The notes under the pieces: model-generated
What the model was told of the DNA's origin: nothing
The model's database searches: none
The model's input: only the letters and a program-made list of their open reading frames with translations
Assembly (NCBI RefSeq): GCF_904846615.1
Contig: NZ_CAJHBK010000001.1
Span: 1,550,001-1,614,000, forward strand
Direction of reading: 5' to 3'
Origin: Psychrobacter sp. JCM 18902
Lineage (GTDB): Bacteria; Pseudomonadota; Gammaproteobacteria; Pseudomonadales; Moraxellaceae
Length of the DNA: 64,000 nucleotides
Program-made: the position numbers and the translations under genes
Shown here: positions 28,263 to 37,955 of the stretch, piece by piece
How the letters are laid out: the number at the start of each line of letters is the position of its first letter
Position numbering within the stretch: position 1 is the stretch's first letter

Positions 28263-29363
28263 ATGCCATTTTCTGCTATGACAAATACATTATCCAATCC
28301 TGTCCAACTCATTTATGCTGGCGGTACTTTTGGTAGCTATGGACGACCCTTAGCACCGTTATCAGCAGAAATATTCTTACCGACTTTACAAAAGCTATTG
28401 ACTGACCAAGATAACGCTAACCACTTGCCTCAAATCTCATGGCTGGATAATGCCTTAATTAAAGACAGTAGCCAACTTACCCCTAACGACTTTGTACATT
28501 TTTATCAGCTTTTGCTAGCAGCCTATGCACAAGGCGACAGGCGTTTTGTGCTCATCACTGGTACAGATACTTTGAGTTATTTGGGTGCGTTTTTAGCAGA
28601 AGCGTTTGCTGGCAGTGATATTTGTATAGTCGTCACTGGTAGTATGCGCCCACTGTTAGACAGCGAGGTGATACATTCCTATGATATCGATGACCATAGC
28701 GACGCATGGGATAACCTCAGCGATTCATTAAAACTGGCTGCTGCTGGTGAGTCGGGTGTGAAGATTGCTTTTGGCGGTGAGTCTTGGCCTGCGCAAACGG
28801 TACAAAAAATTCATAGCCATGATTTGATGGCATTTACGGGTCACTCCAGAGCCGCCTATCCTGCCAATAGTTATATCAAAAACTTACCGGATACCCTCCG
28901 CCAGCATTGGCTCGATGATCAGCAAGCAATGATTGACCATATCGAATCTCGAGCTGAGCAAGCACGCATTCATGCTTTATATTGCTTGCCAAACGACACT
29001 GAGGTAATGACTAGCCAGCTACAGGCATTATTATCACAGCCGCCATGTGGCATTATCCTATTAGGATTTGGCGCAGGTAATGTTCCTTATTCGCAAGCGC
29101 TAGCAGAGGCACTAGAGCTTGCTTATAAAAACGGCCACATGGTGATATGCGCTAGCCAATCTCCATTTGGCGGTGTCAGTGACAGCTATGCGGCTGGTAG
29201 TTGGCAATATGAGTATCATGTGATTGCTGGCGGACGCTTAACGATTCCCGCTATCTATGCACGATTATTATGGCTATTGCTGCGTTATGACAATCCCACT
29301 CGGCGCAGACAACGTTGGTTGAACAATGTCAATCAGGCGGGCATCACTATCAAAAAACGTTAG
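28263..29363 (+). CDS. Type I L-asparaginase (AnsA-like)
   Basis: A 366-residue amidohydrolase that converts asparagine to aspartate and ammonia. The first catalytic Thr is in YAGGTFGS (about residue 22), where the usual TGGT reads AGGT but the nucleophile Thr is kept. The second centre is TGTDTLSYLG (about 100), followed by VVTGSMRP and a Lys in TVQKIHSHD that fits the proton-relay position. There is no signal peptide, so the enzyme is cytoplasmic, as type I is. The C-terminal half includes ILLGFGAGNVP and ASQSPFGGV. It is followed by truA, 58 bp on. Confidence 0.85.
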   Translation: MPFSAMTNTLSNPVQLIYAGGTFGSYGRPLAPLSAEIFLPTLQKLLTDQDNANHLPQISWLDNALIKDSSQLTPNDFVHFYQLLLAAYAQGDRRFVLITGTDTLSYLGAFLAEAFAGSDICIVVTGSMRPLLDSEVIHSYDIDDHSDAWDNLSDSLKLAAAGESGVKIAFGGESWPAQTVQKIHSHDLMAFTGHSRAAYPANSYIKNLPDTLRQHWLDDQQAMIDHIESRAEQARIHALYCLPNDTEVMTSQLQALLSQPPCGIILLGFGAGNVPYSQALAEALELAYKNGHMVICASQSPFGGVSDSYAAGSWQYEYHVIAGGRLTIPAIYARLLWLLLRYDNPTRRRQRWLNNVNQAGITIKKR

Positions 29364-29421
29364 ACTATCGTTAAATATATTCACTTTATAAGCGCCAATA
29401 CGAAAATATTCAATACCAATC

Positions 29422-30276
29422 ATGTCCGAGATTAACATGTCCGAGATTAACAGCAGCAAAGCTGAAACGCCCACAACCTATACATTAGCCATTGCAATTG
29501 AGTTTTTGGGGACGCGCTATCATGGCTGGCAGCGACAACGAGAAGTATTAGGCGTACAAGAAGCGTTAGAAACCGCTATCGGTAAAGTTGCAAATGAGGC
29601 GGTAGAGGTCGTCGCGGCTGGTCGTACCGATGCAAGCGTCCATGCCAGCAATATGATTGCCCACTTTACGACACGTGCCTATCGTCCTACTCATAACTGG
29701 CTGCGCGGAGTAAACAGTCTATTGCCTGATGATATCGCCCTGCGGTGGATTCAACCAATGCCTGACGACTTTCATGCGCGTTTTGGTGCCATTGCCCGTC
29801 GCTATCGCTACATCACGCTGAATCAAGCACAGCGCCCTGCTATTTTGAATCACCAAGTCACTCATATCTATGAACCGCTCGATTTAGCAGCGATGCAACT
29901 GGCGGCGGCTGAGATCGTCGGTACTCACGATTTTAGTAGCTACCGCGCCGCTGCTTGCCAGTCTAATCAGCCGGTACGCTCAGTCAGTCACGCAAGACTC
30001 TTTGCCCATGGTCAGTTTATTGTTTTTGATATTCAAGCAGATGGATTTTTGCATCATATGGTTCGTAACTTAATGGGTACCTTGTATGCCATCGGTCGAC
30101 ACGAATTGCAGCCAGAAGCCTTTTTAGATATTTTAGCCAAAAAAGATCGTACTATCGCACCGCCTACTGCCTCTGGTGATGGTCTATACTTTATCAATGC
30201 TTACTATCCTGAGCATTTTCAACAACGACTGCCAAATGCTCCTTTAACCCCTATTTGGCTAAATTTACCTGACTGA
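29422..30276 (+). CDS. truA: tRNA pseudouridine(38-40) synthase TruA
   Basis: A 284-residue TruA, which isomerises uridines 38, 39 and 40 in the anticodon arm. Motifs are YHGWQRQ near residue 33, the catalytic Asp in AAGRTDASVHA (about 72), RRYRY, and the C-terminal GDGLYFINAYY. The first 15 bases of the gene are duplicated exactly in tandem (29422-29436 and 29437-29451), so the protein begins with MSEIN twice. Either ATG may be used. It follows the asparaginase gene on the same strand. Confidence 0.94.
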   Translation: MSEINMSEINSSKAETPTTYTLAIAIEFLGTRYHGWQRQREVLGVQEALETAIGKVANEAVEVVAAGRTDASVHASNMIAHFTTRAYRPTHNWLRGVNSLLPDDIALRWIQPMPDDFHARFGAIARRYRYITLNQAQRPAILNHQVTHIYEPLDLAAMQLAAAEIVGTHDFSSYRAAACQSNQPVRSVSHARLFAHGQFIVFDIQADGFLHHMVRNLMGTLYAIGRHELQPEAFLDILAKKDRTIAPPTASGDGLYFINAYYPEHFQQRLPNAPLTPIWLNLPD

Positions 30277-30336
30277 ATAAATAGAAGTTGGCATACATAA
30301 CGGTTACAGGCTGTCAAGTAAAAACCTAGTGCTGTA

Positions 30337-30365
30337 TTGCTTTAATCCGCTAACTTACGTATAAT
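30337..30365 (+). promoter_or_regulatory. Sigma-70 promoter for infA
   Basis: TTGCTT (30337-30342), a 17-bp spacer, then TATAAT (30360-30365), 33 bp before the infA ATG. Confidence 0.65.
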
Positions 30366-30397
30366 ATGGGCTTATTTTTAATTGATTGATACCAACT

Positions 30398-30619
30398 ATG
30401 GCAAAAGACGATATTATTGAATTTGAAGGCGAAGTCATTGACACCCTTCCGAATACCCTGTTTAGAGTTCGTTTAGAAAACGGACACGAAATCATTGCTC
30501 ATATCTCAGGTAAGATGCGTAAGCATTATATCCGTATCTTGACAGGTGATAAAGTTAAGGTCGAAATGACACCTTATGACCTATCAAAAGGTCGTATTAC
30601 TTATCGTGGCAAAAACTAA
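30398..30619 (+). CDS. infA: Translation initiation factor IF-1
   Basis: A 73-residue OB-fold protein that binds the ribosomal A site during initiation. The sequence [19 protein letters not shown], then [26 protein letters not shown] and [11 protein letters not shown], is the standard IF-1. The ATG at 30398 is the family start; an upstream in-frame TTG is not needed. It has its own promoter and ends before a bidirectional terminator. Confidence 0.97.
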   Translation: MAKDDIIEFEGEVIDTLPNTLFRVRLENGHEIIAHISGKMRKHYIRILTGDKVKVEMTPYDLSKGRITYRGKN

Positions 30620-30809
30620 TTTCTTATACACTAAAATGGTTATAAAAGCATTTATATAAATACAGCTGGTTGCTAAATGGCTTCTTTTCGCTGATAGCTG
30701 ATATAGACGCTTGGGTGGTTTAACTGATAATAATAATGAAAATGCTAACCTGCTCATTATTGCCTATCAATATTTTAGTTATTCAGTCTTAGTTATTTGT
30801 TTTTATCAT

Positions 30810-30843
30810 AAAAAATACCGCTAAATTTCAGCGGTATTTTTTT
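30810..30843. terminator. Bidirectional terminator between infA and the L,D-transpeptidase gene
   Basis: AAAAAATACCGCT / AGCGGTATTTTTTT is a near-perfect hairpin with a 7-base loop, an A-run before it and a T-run after it. It can end transcripts from either side. Confidence 0.85.
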
Positions 30844-30923
30844 GTCTAAATTTTATGAGTTGACTTACTTTCAAATTTTTAAATCATGATTAATAAGTAG
30901 CATGATTAAGAAGTAGTGAGGCA

Positions 30924-32120
30924 CTATTTAAACTCAACAGTCGCACCGTTTTGAATCACCCCTAGCAAAGCAAGTGCATCCCAATTTGTCAGGCGTATAC
31001 AACCCGCTGAGGCTTGACGGCTGATGCGGTCAGGATCTGGTGAGCCATGAATACCATAAGAAGGCTTACTAAGCCCAATCCATACCGAGCCCACTGGATT
31101 ATTAGGGCCAGGTGGAAGAATAGACTTGCTACCGTCTTTAGCAGTATAAGTATAATTAGGCTCATGCACCTTCACCTCTACCGTATGTGTCCCTGTTGGT
31201 GACGGTGTTGCCGTACTACCTACTGTGGTCGGGTAGCTGGCAACTAAGTTGTCTTTATCATCATAGGCATATAGCGTTTCAGTGGCTTTATCAGCAACGA
31301 CTCGACTGACAGGCTTGGTATTTGGATTGCCCGGATTATAGACTGTGATGGTTTCACCCGCCGTAAAGCTAGCCTTAGGGTTTAACGCTTTGAGATAGCT
31401 TTCACTAATATGGAATTTTTCTGCTAGCCCTTCCGTGATGCTCTCGTAATACAATCCCTCAAGTTTGGATTTGGCTTCAGCACCAACTGGTATTTCTGTC
31501 ATTTTAATATTAACATCCGCATCAGTTATCTGATAGCTGACTAGCACTGGCTGCACCGTGAGTTTTTCATTCTTTGTCAGCGCTTGCCATGTTTCGTTGT
31601 TTAGCGTGTCAGTGACTGCCAAATCATTTGCTTGTTGAAACGCTTGCATGGCCTTGCGGGTATTTTTGCCCCAATAACCATCAACAGGGCCTACACCATT
31701 GTGATGCCAATTTAATAAGGCTTGCAATTTAGTACCGATGATACGGTCGATATTCATCCCCTCTTTCCAAGTGGCATTATTCACCTTTTGCGCAGCAACT
31801 GATAAATTGTCTGTCGTATACTTGATAGTAGGTAAAAATTTGTTCGAAGCATTTGCGGTTTTGCTATCACGTACTAGCTTTTGGCTAATGCCATTGGTCA
31901 CGGGGCTGACCTCTTCAGCAGCATTCGCCTTATTAGCATTATTTTTGCTAATACTGGCTTCATCGTTATTGGTCGGTGCTTGGTTGTCAGAGTTATTGAT
32001 CAGTGCTTGATTGTTAGCATTTACACTATCCAGTGGTGCTGCAACGCTCTGCCCCATGAAAACTGCCGTAGAAAAACCGATCATCGCTACTGCTGTGCTG
32101 ATTTTTTTTAATTGATACAC
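30924..32120 (-). CDS. L,D-transpeptidase with peptidoglycan-binding domain
   Basis: A 398-residue exported protein. The signal peptide ends near SVAA. A 90-residue Asn/Ala-rich linker leads to a peptidoglycan-binding-1 domain (LQALLNWHHNGVGPVDGYWG, in pieces around 130-180). A LysM-like segment follows (LAEKFHISESYLKALNP). The C-terminal YkuD catalytic domain contains SYPTTVGSTATPSPTG, IHGSPDP and the nucleophile motif SAGCIRL (about 365). It forms 3-3 cross-links in peptidoglycan or attaches lipoproteins to it. The gene stands alone. Several paralogues (ErfK, YbiS, YcfS types) exist, and I do not choose among them. Confidence 0.88.
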   Translation of the reverse strand: MYQLKKISTAVAMIGFSTAVFMGQSVAAPLDSVNANNQALINNSDNQAPTNNDEASISKNNANKANAAEEVSPVTNGISQKLVRDSKTANASNKFLPTIKYTTDNLSVAAQKVNNATWKEGMNIDRIIGTKLQALLNWHHNGVGPVDGYWGKNTRKAMQAFQQANDLAVTDTLNNETWQALTKNEKLTVQPVLVSYQITDADVNIKMTEIPVGAEAKSKLEGLYYESITEGLAEKFHISESYLKALNPKASFTAGETITVYNPGNPNTKPVSRVVADKATETLYAYDDKDNLVASYPTTVGSTATPSPTGTHTVEVKVHEPNYTYTAKDGSKSILPPGPNNPVGSVWIGLSKPSYGIHGSPDPDRISRQASAGCIRLTNWDALALLGVIQNGATVEFK

Positions 32121-32553
32121 CTCATGCTCCTAATTTTTTATAAAAATAATAAATTTTATTTTGTTATGTTGTCATCAAGGCTTGTTATTTTGAGTTGTAA
32201 CGCCTTCATAACCAACTTTACTCAAACACCTTTTCATCAGCTCTCTTCTAACGTGAAAGTCTGCGATTCTAGTGGTTTGTAAGCTGTTAATAGTGTCATA
32301 TTACCTTGTGAGCATATAACAGCTTTATGTTAATAAAGCCCTTGTCCTGCGGTGTCTGTGTTAAAACAAGTACTTTTTTACAACTATCTGGTTTAGTGTG
32401 TTACCGCTAGAAAGTGATTAAAATAAACATAAAAAAAACCCATAATTTGCTGAGCAAACTATGGGTTTAGAACGACGATGAACGATAAAGATGAAAATTG
32501 TCCCCTATCAAAATAAAACAGGGGAAAATTTAATCCATATCACTATAGTGGGA
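32121..32553. other. 433-bp spacer with leuB terminator
   Basis: The spacer holds the promoter of the transpeptidase gene and the leuB terminator (listed separately). The rest is AT-rich with no gene recognised. Confidence 0.35.
32436..32468 (-). terminator. Rho-independent terminator after leuB
   Basis: On the minus strand, AAACCCATAGTTTGC pairs with GCAAATTATGGGTTT (one mismatch) around a three-base loop, followed by a run of T. It lies 86 bp after the leuB stop. Confidence 0.75.
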
Positions 32554-33657
32554 CTAGAGTAATTTAGCCAATACTGCTTGACCCATCTCTTGGCACCCTA
32601 CTTGCTTCAATCCAGCTTCACTACTGTCTAAGATATCAAGCGTACGCAAACCGTCATCAAGGACATCACTCACTGCTTGCTCAATCGCTTGTGCCGCTGC
32701 TTCTTGCTTAAAGGTATAACGCAGCATCATCGCAACCGATAAAATAGTCGCCAATGGGTTGGCTTTGTCCTGCCCAGCAATATCAGGCGCTGAACCATGA
32801 CACGGCTCATACATCCCTTTGCCTGCTTCATCGAGACTGGCTGATGGCAACATACCGATAGATCCAGTGAGCATAGCAGCTTCATCAGACAAGATATCAC
32901 CGAACATATTGCCTGTCACCATGACATCAAACTGCTTAGGATTCTTGATCAATTGCATACAGGCATTGTCAGCATACATGTGCGATAACGCCACGTCGCT
33001 ATAATCTGCTTGCTGCATTTGGGTCATCGTTTGCTTCCACAGCTCGGTGACTTCTAATACGTTTGCCTTGTCCACTGAGCAAACTTTCGCTGCTGTGCCT
33101 GCTGCTTGCGCACGCGTTTTTGCCAATTCAAAAGCAACTTTGCCGATACGCTGAATCTCGCTTGTGCTATAGACCATGGTGTTGTAGCCTTGCTGTTCAC
33201 CATTCTCTAGTGTGCGGATTCCACGTGGCTCACCAAAATAGATACCACCAGTCAACTCACGAACGATAAGCAAATCCAAGCCTGAAATAATCTCAGGTTT
33301 GATACTAGACGCATTGACTAACTGTGGGTAAAGCTTTGCCACACGTAGATTAGCGAACAAACCAAGCTCACCACGTATTTTAAGTAAACCACGTTCAGGG
33401 CGCTTGCTGCGTTCAATACCATCCCATTTAGGACCACCGACCGCCCCTAACAATACCGCATCTGCTGCACGGGCACGGTCTAGCGTCTCATCTGGCAAAG
33501 GCTCACCCGTTGCGTCAATGGCCACACCGCCAATCAATCCAGACTCAAGTGTCAAATCTAACGCAAATTTCTTATTGACCGCATTCAGTACGTCAATGGC
33601 TTGAGTCATGATTTCGGGACCGATACCATCGCCCGCTAATGTTAAAATCGTTGCCAT
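32554..33657 (-). CDS. leuB: 3-isopropylmalate dehydrogenase
   Basis: A 367-residue beta-decarboxylating dehydrogenase that oxidises 3-isopropylmalate to 2-oxoisocaproate using NAD. Motifs are [11 protein letters not shown] at the N terminus, the substrate loop [32 protein letters not shown], the metal-site [10 protein letters not shown] region with [10 protein letters not shown], and [18 protein letters not shown]. It is the last of the interleaved leu genes. Its upstream spacer contains a MITE-like repeat, so it may have its own promoter. Confidence 0.97.
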   Translation of the reverse strand: MATILTLAGDGIGPEIMTQAIDVLNAVNKKFALDLTLESGLIGGVAIDATGEPLPDETLDRARAADAVLLGAVGGPKWDGIERSKRPERGLLKIRGELGLFANLRVAKLYPQLVNASSIKPEIISGLDLLIVRELTGGIYFGEPRGIRTLENGEQQGYNTMVYSTSEIQRIGKVAFELAKTRAQAAGTAAKVCSVDKANVLEVTELWKQTMTQMQQADYSDVALSHMYADNACMQLIKNPKQFDVMVTGNMFGDILSDEAAMLTGSIGMLPSASLDEAGKGMYEPCHGSAPDIAGQDKANPLATILSVAMMLRYTFKQEAAAQAIEQAVSDVLDDGLRTLDILDSSEAGLKQVGCQEMGQAVLAKLL

Positions 33658-33692
33658 ACTAATCCTTGTGGGTAGGTAGTTTTTTATTTATG

Positions 33693-33859
33693 TTGGGGCA
33701 TGTTCTCATTTTGAAAATGGTGATAAAAATTGCCGTCAAACAAGGAAAGTAGCGCAAATAATATCGAGATATTGATAAGCTATTTAACGATGTTTGGCAA
33801 AATTTAGCCATTTTTAACTCATTTAGAGGATAGTCGATTGAATTGAGGATATGCCCTAA
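33693..33859 (+). repeat. MITE-like element, copy 1 (about 167 bp)
   Basis: A non-coding element with imperfect terminal inverted repeats: TTGGGGCATGTTCTCA at the left and TGAGGATATGCCCTAA at the right, 13 of 16 positions pairing. The interior is about 70% identical by eye to the reverse complement of 51260-51426, which has the same length. The best-kept block is AAACAAGGAAA with its flanks. It has no open frame. It sits upstream of leuB. Confidence 0.7.
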
Positions 33860-33958
33860 TACTACGAATTTACGATATTTTCCTAAAAACGATTTTTAGT
33901 GCCTTCAATAGCACAAAAAATCGTAGTCAATTTACTATTTTTGAAACTCAAATAGGCT

Positions 33959-34720
33959 TTAAGCTTTGGCTTTTACTTTCGATGATGCAGGCAATGCTTT
34001 TACGATACGAGTTTCTACAAACTCTCCTTGATGCTCAGCAGACAGCTCTTTACAAAATCGGCGCTGTACAGTGTTGCCTTGATACAGATCAACACATAGC
34101 GGCTGTGGTGAAGCGGTGTCTAATAAACTGCCAGAATTATCGTTAGACTTTTTCTGATAAGCCCGTAATTGATAAGTATCAGCGTCAATAAAATCGTGAA
34201 TTAAAGTAAAACGCTCAACATAGCCCAGATTGTTTTCTGGATAGAAATTCACCTGTACTTCGCGTTTTGCAGGTTTTACCCGCGCATAATAATTGGTTAG
34301 ACCCAGCATGCCTGAGGCAGACAAAGGTACAATCTTAATCTCATTTTTATGAGCGAGTGGTGTCATATCTATGTTTGCGTGCATTGATGTTTGTGCATGC
34401 TTATTGTTAGTATGACTGCTGGTATGACTTTTGCCCTTTGCACTCATATCTTTCATCGCGACCAGCATGGCAGGATTGATAGGCTCATGCGTATCAGCCC
34501 CTATCACTCGTGTCTTATCTATCCGTGCAATTTCACAATGATAGGTTCCTATACAGGCAATATTGACTTCACCCGCAATCGGTTGAATTTTGCCTGCCCA
34601 TGCTTTGGCGTTTTCTGCCTCATCTATTTTCTGATACCCAGTCAATAGCTGACAGCCTGACAACAATAAGCTTGCGGCAACAACCGTACTTGTCCATAAA
34701 GCATAACGTTTTTTATTCAT
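33959..34720 (-). CDS. Hypothetical lipoprotein between leuD and leuB
   Basis: A 253-residue exported protein with lipobox LLSGC (lipid Cys23) after a hydrophobic signal segment. The mature part has two pairs of Cys (ACIGTYHC, and later PLCVDLY with RRFCKEL) that could form disulfides. A His/Asn/Thr-rich low-complexity patch lies in the middle, and the second half is mixed alpha/beta. I do not recognise the family. It lies in the same direction as the flanking leu genes, 141 bp after leuD and 301 bp before leuB. The placement says little about its function. Confidence 0.65.
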   Translation of the reverse strand: MNKKRYALWTSTVVAASLLLSGCQLLTGYQKIDEAENAKAWAGKIQPIAGEVNIACIGTYHCEIARIDKTRVIGADTHEPINPAMLVAMKDMSAKGKSHTSSHTNNKHAQTSMHANIDMTPLAHKNEIKIVPLSASGMLGLTNYYARVKPAKREVQVNFYPENNLGYVERFTLIHDFIDADTYQLRAYQKKSNDNSGSLLDTASPQPLCVDLYQGNTVQRRFCKELSAEHQGEFVETRIVKALPASSKVKAKA

Positions 34721-34861
34721 AATGGCGGCTACTATTTATGAGAGAAATAATAAAATATCGTAAAAAAACTACCCTTCATTTTAGCCAGTTCACCGCCATA
34801 ACTCAACGTTACATTATTACTGTTCGGCAGTTTTATAAGTAATGGCTTGCAGATTCATGAT

Positions 34862-35512
34862 TTATGCTCGTACATCGTTAAATATCCATGGTGTTTTTTG
34901 CATCATCTTATGCTCATAATCTTTAATGGCATCGCTTTGCTGCAAGGTTAAACCAATATCATCAAGGCCATTTAACAAGCAGTGTTTGCGAAACGCATCT
35001 ACGTCAAATGCATATTCTTCACCTGTTGAGGTGACGACGACTTGGCGTTCAAGATCTGCGGTTAGCTCATAGCCTTCATTAGCAAGCGTGTCTTTCATTA
35101 ATGTATCTACAATTGCCTCGTCCAAGACAATTGGTAGCATGCCATTTTTAAAGCAATTGTTATAAAAAATATCTGCAAAGCTTGGCGCGATTACCGTACG
35201 AAAGCCATATTCAGACAACGCCCAAGGCGCATGCTCACGGCTCGAGCCACAGCCAAAGTTGCGGCGTGCCAGCAAAATAGTCGCGCCTTGATAACGCGGC
35301 TTATTTAGCACAAATTCTGGATTGATAACGCGTGTGCTATTGTCCTGCCCCGGATATCCTTCGTCAAGATAACGCCAATCATCAAACAAATTGACGCCAA
35401 ATCCTGTGCGTTTAATAGACTTTAAAAACTGTTTTGCAATAATTTGATCGGTATCGACGTTTGCGCGATCTAATGGGCAAACGATACCCGTTTGAGTGTT
35501 ATAAGCTTGCAT
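34862..35512 (-). CDS. leuD: 3-isopropylmalate dehydratase small subunit
   Basis: A 216-residue swivelling-domain subunit of isopropylmalate isomerase. Segments are [23 protein letters not shown] at the N terminus (in pieces), [21 protein letters not shown] (in pieces), and [18 protein letters not shown]. It pairs with LeuC to isomerise 2-isopropylmalate to 3-isopropylmalate. It lies downstream of leuC, separated by one small exported-protein gene, where the two are usually adjacent. Confidence 0.97.
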   Translation of the reverse strand: MQAYNTQTGIVCPLDRANVDTDQIIAKQFLKSIKRTGFGVNLFDDWRYLDEGYPGQDNSTRVINPEFVLNKPRYQGATILLARRNFGCGSSREHAPWALSEYGFRTVIAPSFADIFYNNCFKNGMLPIVLDEAIVDTLMKDTLANEGYELTADLERQVVVTSTGEEYAFDVDAFRKHCLLNGLDDIGLTLQQSDAIKDYEHKMMQKTPWIFNDVRA

Positions 35513-35559
35513 GGTTTTTCCTTAAAATATCGATTACTAACGTAAATTTTTTTGACGGT

Positions 35560-36024
35560 CTAATGAATCTTAAAAGAGCGTGCCATTTGTTTAACAATAC
35601 TGGTCATTTTAGTTTTTTCACTTTCAGGATAATTCAGATGTAATACTGCTTCCTGACCATCCTTAACTTTAATAACATGATAAAAAACTTGACCGTCTTT
35701 TCTATAGCCGCTTGCTGTATAGGTTTTATCTTTTAACCGCTCGTAAGTAACTGTCATGCCTGTTTTATATCGATGCTGCTTCTCTTTTAGATAATCGCTA
35801 TCGGTATAAAAGAAAACAGTTGGTGTATTACTCCCAAAGACCAAAATAGTGGCATTAGAATTGGGTAACTTAAAATGACGACCATCACCATTATCTGCCT
35901 CAGGCAACCATGTCAATTGATTTGGAACATCGACACAATAGGCAAATCTTCCATTACAGTAATCACGAGCCATTGCTAGCTGAGAGCTACCCAATAAGCA
36001 AAATAAAACAAACAGCATTTTCAT
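35560..36024 (-). CDS. Small exported hypothetical protein between leuC and leuD
   Basis: A 154-residue protein with a signal peptide (LFVLFCLLGSSQLAMA) and a mature part starting RDYCNGRFAYCVDVP, where the two Cys probably pair. The rest is beta-rich with a Tyr/Lys-rich centre (YKTGMTVTYERLKDKTYTASGY, in pieces) and resembles small periplasmic proteins of unknown function. It starts 25 bp after leuC and ends 47 bp before leuD, so it is probably co-transcribed with them. No link to leucine synthesis is evident. Confidence 0.65.
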   Translation of the reverse strand: MKMLFVLFCLLGSSQLAMARDYCNGRFAYCVDVPNQLTWLPEADNGDGRHFKLPNSNATILVFGSNTPTVFFYTDSDYLKEKQHRYKTGMTVTYERLKDKTYTASGYRKDGQVFYHVIKVKDGQEAVLHLNYPESEKTKMTSIVKQMARSFKIH

Positions 36025-36049
36025 TTTTATGCTCTATAGAAATGCAAAG

Positions 36050-37468
36050 TTAAAACGTTCTTACATCGACAAAGTGACCCGCCAATGCGGCGGCAGCTGC
36101 CATTGCTGGGCTTACCAAATGGGTACGACCACCATTGCCCTGACGACCTTCAAAGTTACGGTTAGACGTTGAAGCGCAGTGTTCTTGTGGCTCAAGCTTA
36201 TCCGCATTCATAGCAAGACACATCGAACAACCCGGCTCACGCCACTCAAATCCAGCCGCAGTAAACAAGGCATCTAAGCCTTCTGCTTCAGCCTGCAACT
36301 TCACTTGCCCAGAACCTGCCACAACGATGGCTTCTTTGATATTGTCCGCGACTTTACGACCTTTAATGACTGCGGCGGCATCACGCAAATCTTCGATACG
36401 CGAATTGGTACATGAACCAATAAAAATGCGATCAAGCTGGATATCCGTAATCTTTTGCCCAGCGTCTAAACCCATATAGGTATAAGCACGTAACCAGCCT
36501 TCTTCTTGTGCTTCATCTGCCGCTTGATCAGGTGTTGGTACAGATTGAGTGATATCGACAACCATTTCAGGAGAGGTTCCCCAAGAGACTTGTGGTGCTA
36601 TTTGGCTACCATCCAACTCAACAACAGTATCAAATACCGCGTCATCATCTGAATATAAGGTACGCCAGTAAGCTTCCGCTTGCGCCCATTGCTCAGAGGT
36701 TGGCGCATAAGGACGACCTTTGACGTACTCGATGGTTGTGTCATCGACCGCAACCATACCCACGCGAGCACCCGCTTCGATCGCCATGTTACAGACGGTC
36801 ATGCGACCTTCCATACTCATCTCTTCAAATACTTGCCCAGCAAATTCGATAGCATGCCCTGTCCCACCAGCCGTGCCAATCTTTGCAATGATAGCAAGTA
36901 CCACGTCTTTTGAAGTCACGCCAGCACCAAGTTTACCAGTGACGCGAATTTGCATATTTTTTGATTTCTTTTGAATCAAACACTGCGTTGCCAATACATG
37001 CTCAACCTCTGATGTGCCGATACCGTGCGCTAAGCAGCCAAGCGCGCCATGAGTAGCAGTATGCGAATCACCGCAAACAACTGTCATACCCGGTAACACC
37101 AAACCTTGCTCAGGGCCAACGACGTGTAAAATGCCTTGACGAGCATCATTAATCGTAAACTCAGCGATATCAAATTTGGCGCAATTTTCATCCAATGTCA
37201 CTACCTGCAAGCGTGATACTTTGTCCTTGATACCAGGCACGCCTTCTAAACGCTCTTTAGTGACTGTGGGTACGTTATGGTCAGGACTGGCGATATTAGC
37301 CGACAGGCGCCACGGTGCTCTATTGGCTAACTCCAAGCCTTCAAATGCTTGCGGACTGGTCACTTCATGCAACAGATGGCGGTCGATATAAATCAGGCTC
37401 GAACCATCGTCACGCTTGGTGACTTCGTGAGCATTCCAAAGTTTGTCATATAACGTTTGACCTGCCAT
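36050..37468 (-). CDS. leuC: 3-isopropylmalate dehydratase large subunit
   Basis: A 472-residue [4Fe-4S] aconitase-family protein. Cluster and active-site segments are [24 protein letters not shown] (first cluster Cys) and [11 protein letters not shown] (the other two Cys). The N terminus [11 protein letters not shown] is standard, with AAAGGA 7 bases upstream of the ATG. It heads the leu gene set and diverges from a LysR regulator across a 487-bp spacer. Confidence 0.97.
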   Translation of the reverse strand: MAGQTLYDKLWNAHEVTKRDDGSSLIYIDRHLLHEVTSPQAFEGLELANRAPWRLSANIASPDHNVPTVTKERLEGVPGIKDKVSRLQVVTLDENCAKFDIAEFTINDARQGILHVVGPEQGLVLPGMTVVCGDSHTATHGALGCLAHGIGTSEVEHVLATQCLIQKKSKNMQIRVTGKLGAGVTSKDVVLAIIAKIGTAGGTGHAIEFAGQVFEEMSMEGRMTVCNMAIEAGARVGMVAVDDTTIEYVKGRPYAPTSEQWAQAEAYWRTLYSDDDAVFDTVVELDGSQIAPQVSWGTSPEMVVDITQSVPTPDQAADEAQEEGWLRAYTYMGLDAGQKITDIQLDRIFIGSCTNSRIEDLRDAAAVIKGRKVADNIKEAIVVAGSGQVKLQAEAEGLDALFTAAGFEWREPGCSMCLAMNADKLEPQEHCASTSNRNFEGRQGNGGRTHLVSPAMAAAAALAGHFVDVRTF

Positions 37469-37955
37469 GTTGCTATCCTTTATTGGTTGCTAATTACTGG
37501 TTTTTTTACTTGCTTATAGTCATTCCACTATAAAGGTATTACTGCGTTAACCTCGCTTGAAGTATTAAATATACATCTACACTCGGTTGCCTTGTACTAC
37601 TTTTAAATTGACTCGACTATAGCCTATGGTAAAAATTTTCTTTGAATTTTATACGTCGCGATACTTTATTATCAGCGGCATCGTCAGCGGCGCTTGTATC
37701 AAAATCGATATTTTTATATTGGCGATTTTACATTGATGACCATTATCAGCGCTTAAAACGTGCGATGAGCTGAAAATAGTCAATTTAATAGAATAAATAT
37801 GTCACAATACGTCTTGATGTCTTGTGATTATAGCAGGCTAATCCTATAATAATAATTGATGATTTTTGCCCAGACGCAAACTTTTATTTCTAATACATTG
37901 TGATTGGGTCAGCCAACTTTTATTTATAGCTCGCAAAGTAGCTAAGGACATCCGT
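37469..37955. promoter_or_regulatory. Divergent leuC / lysR control region
   Basis: A 487-bp AT-rich spacer between the divergent leuC and LysR genes, the usual site for a LysR protein to bind and activate its neighbour. I do not see a leader peptide with a run of Leu codons or an attenuator hairpin before leuC. Exact binding sites cannot be set by eye. Confidence 0.4.

Noticed and set aside
37469..37955. Leucine attenuator or leader peptide before leuC
   Set aside because: No short frame with consecutive Leu codons and no terminator-antiterminator hairpins were seen; LysR control is a better guess.
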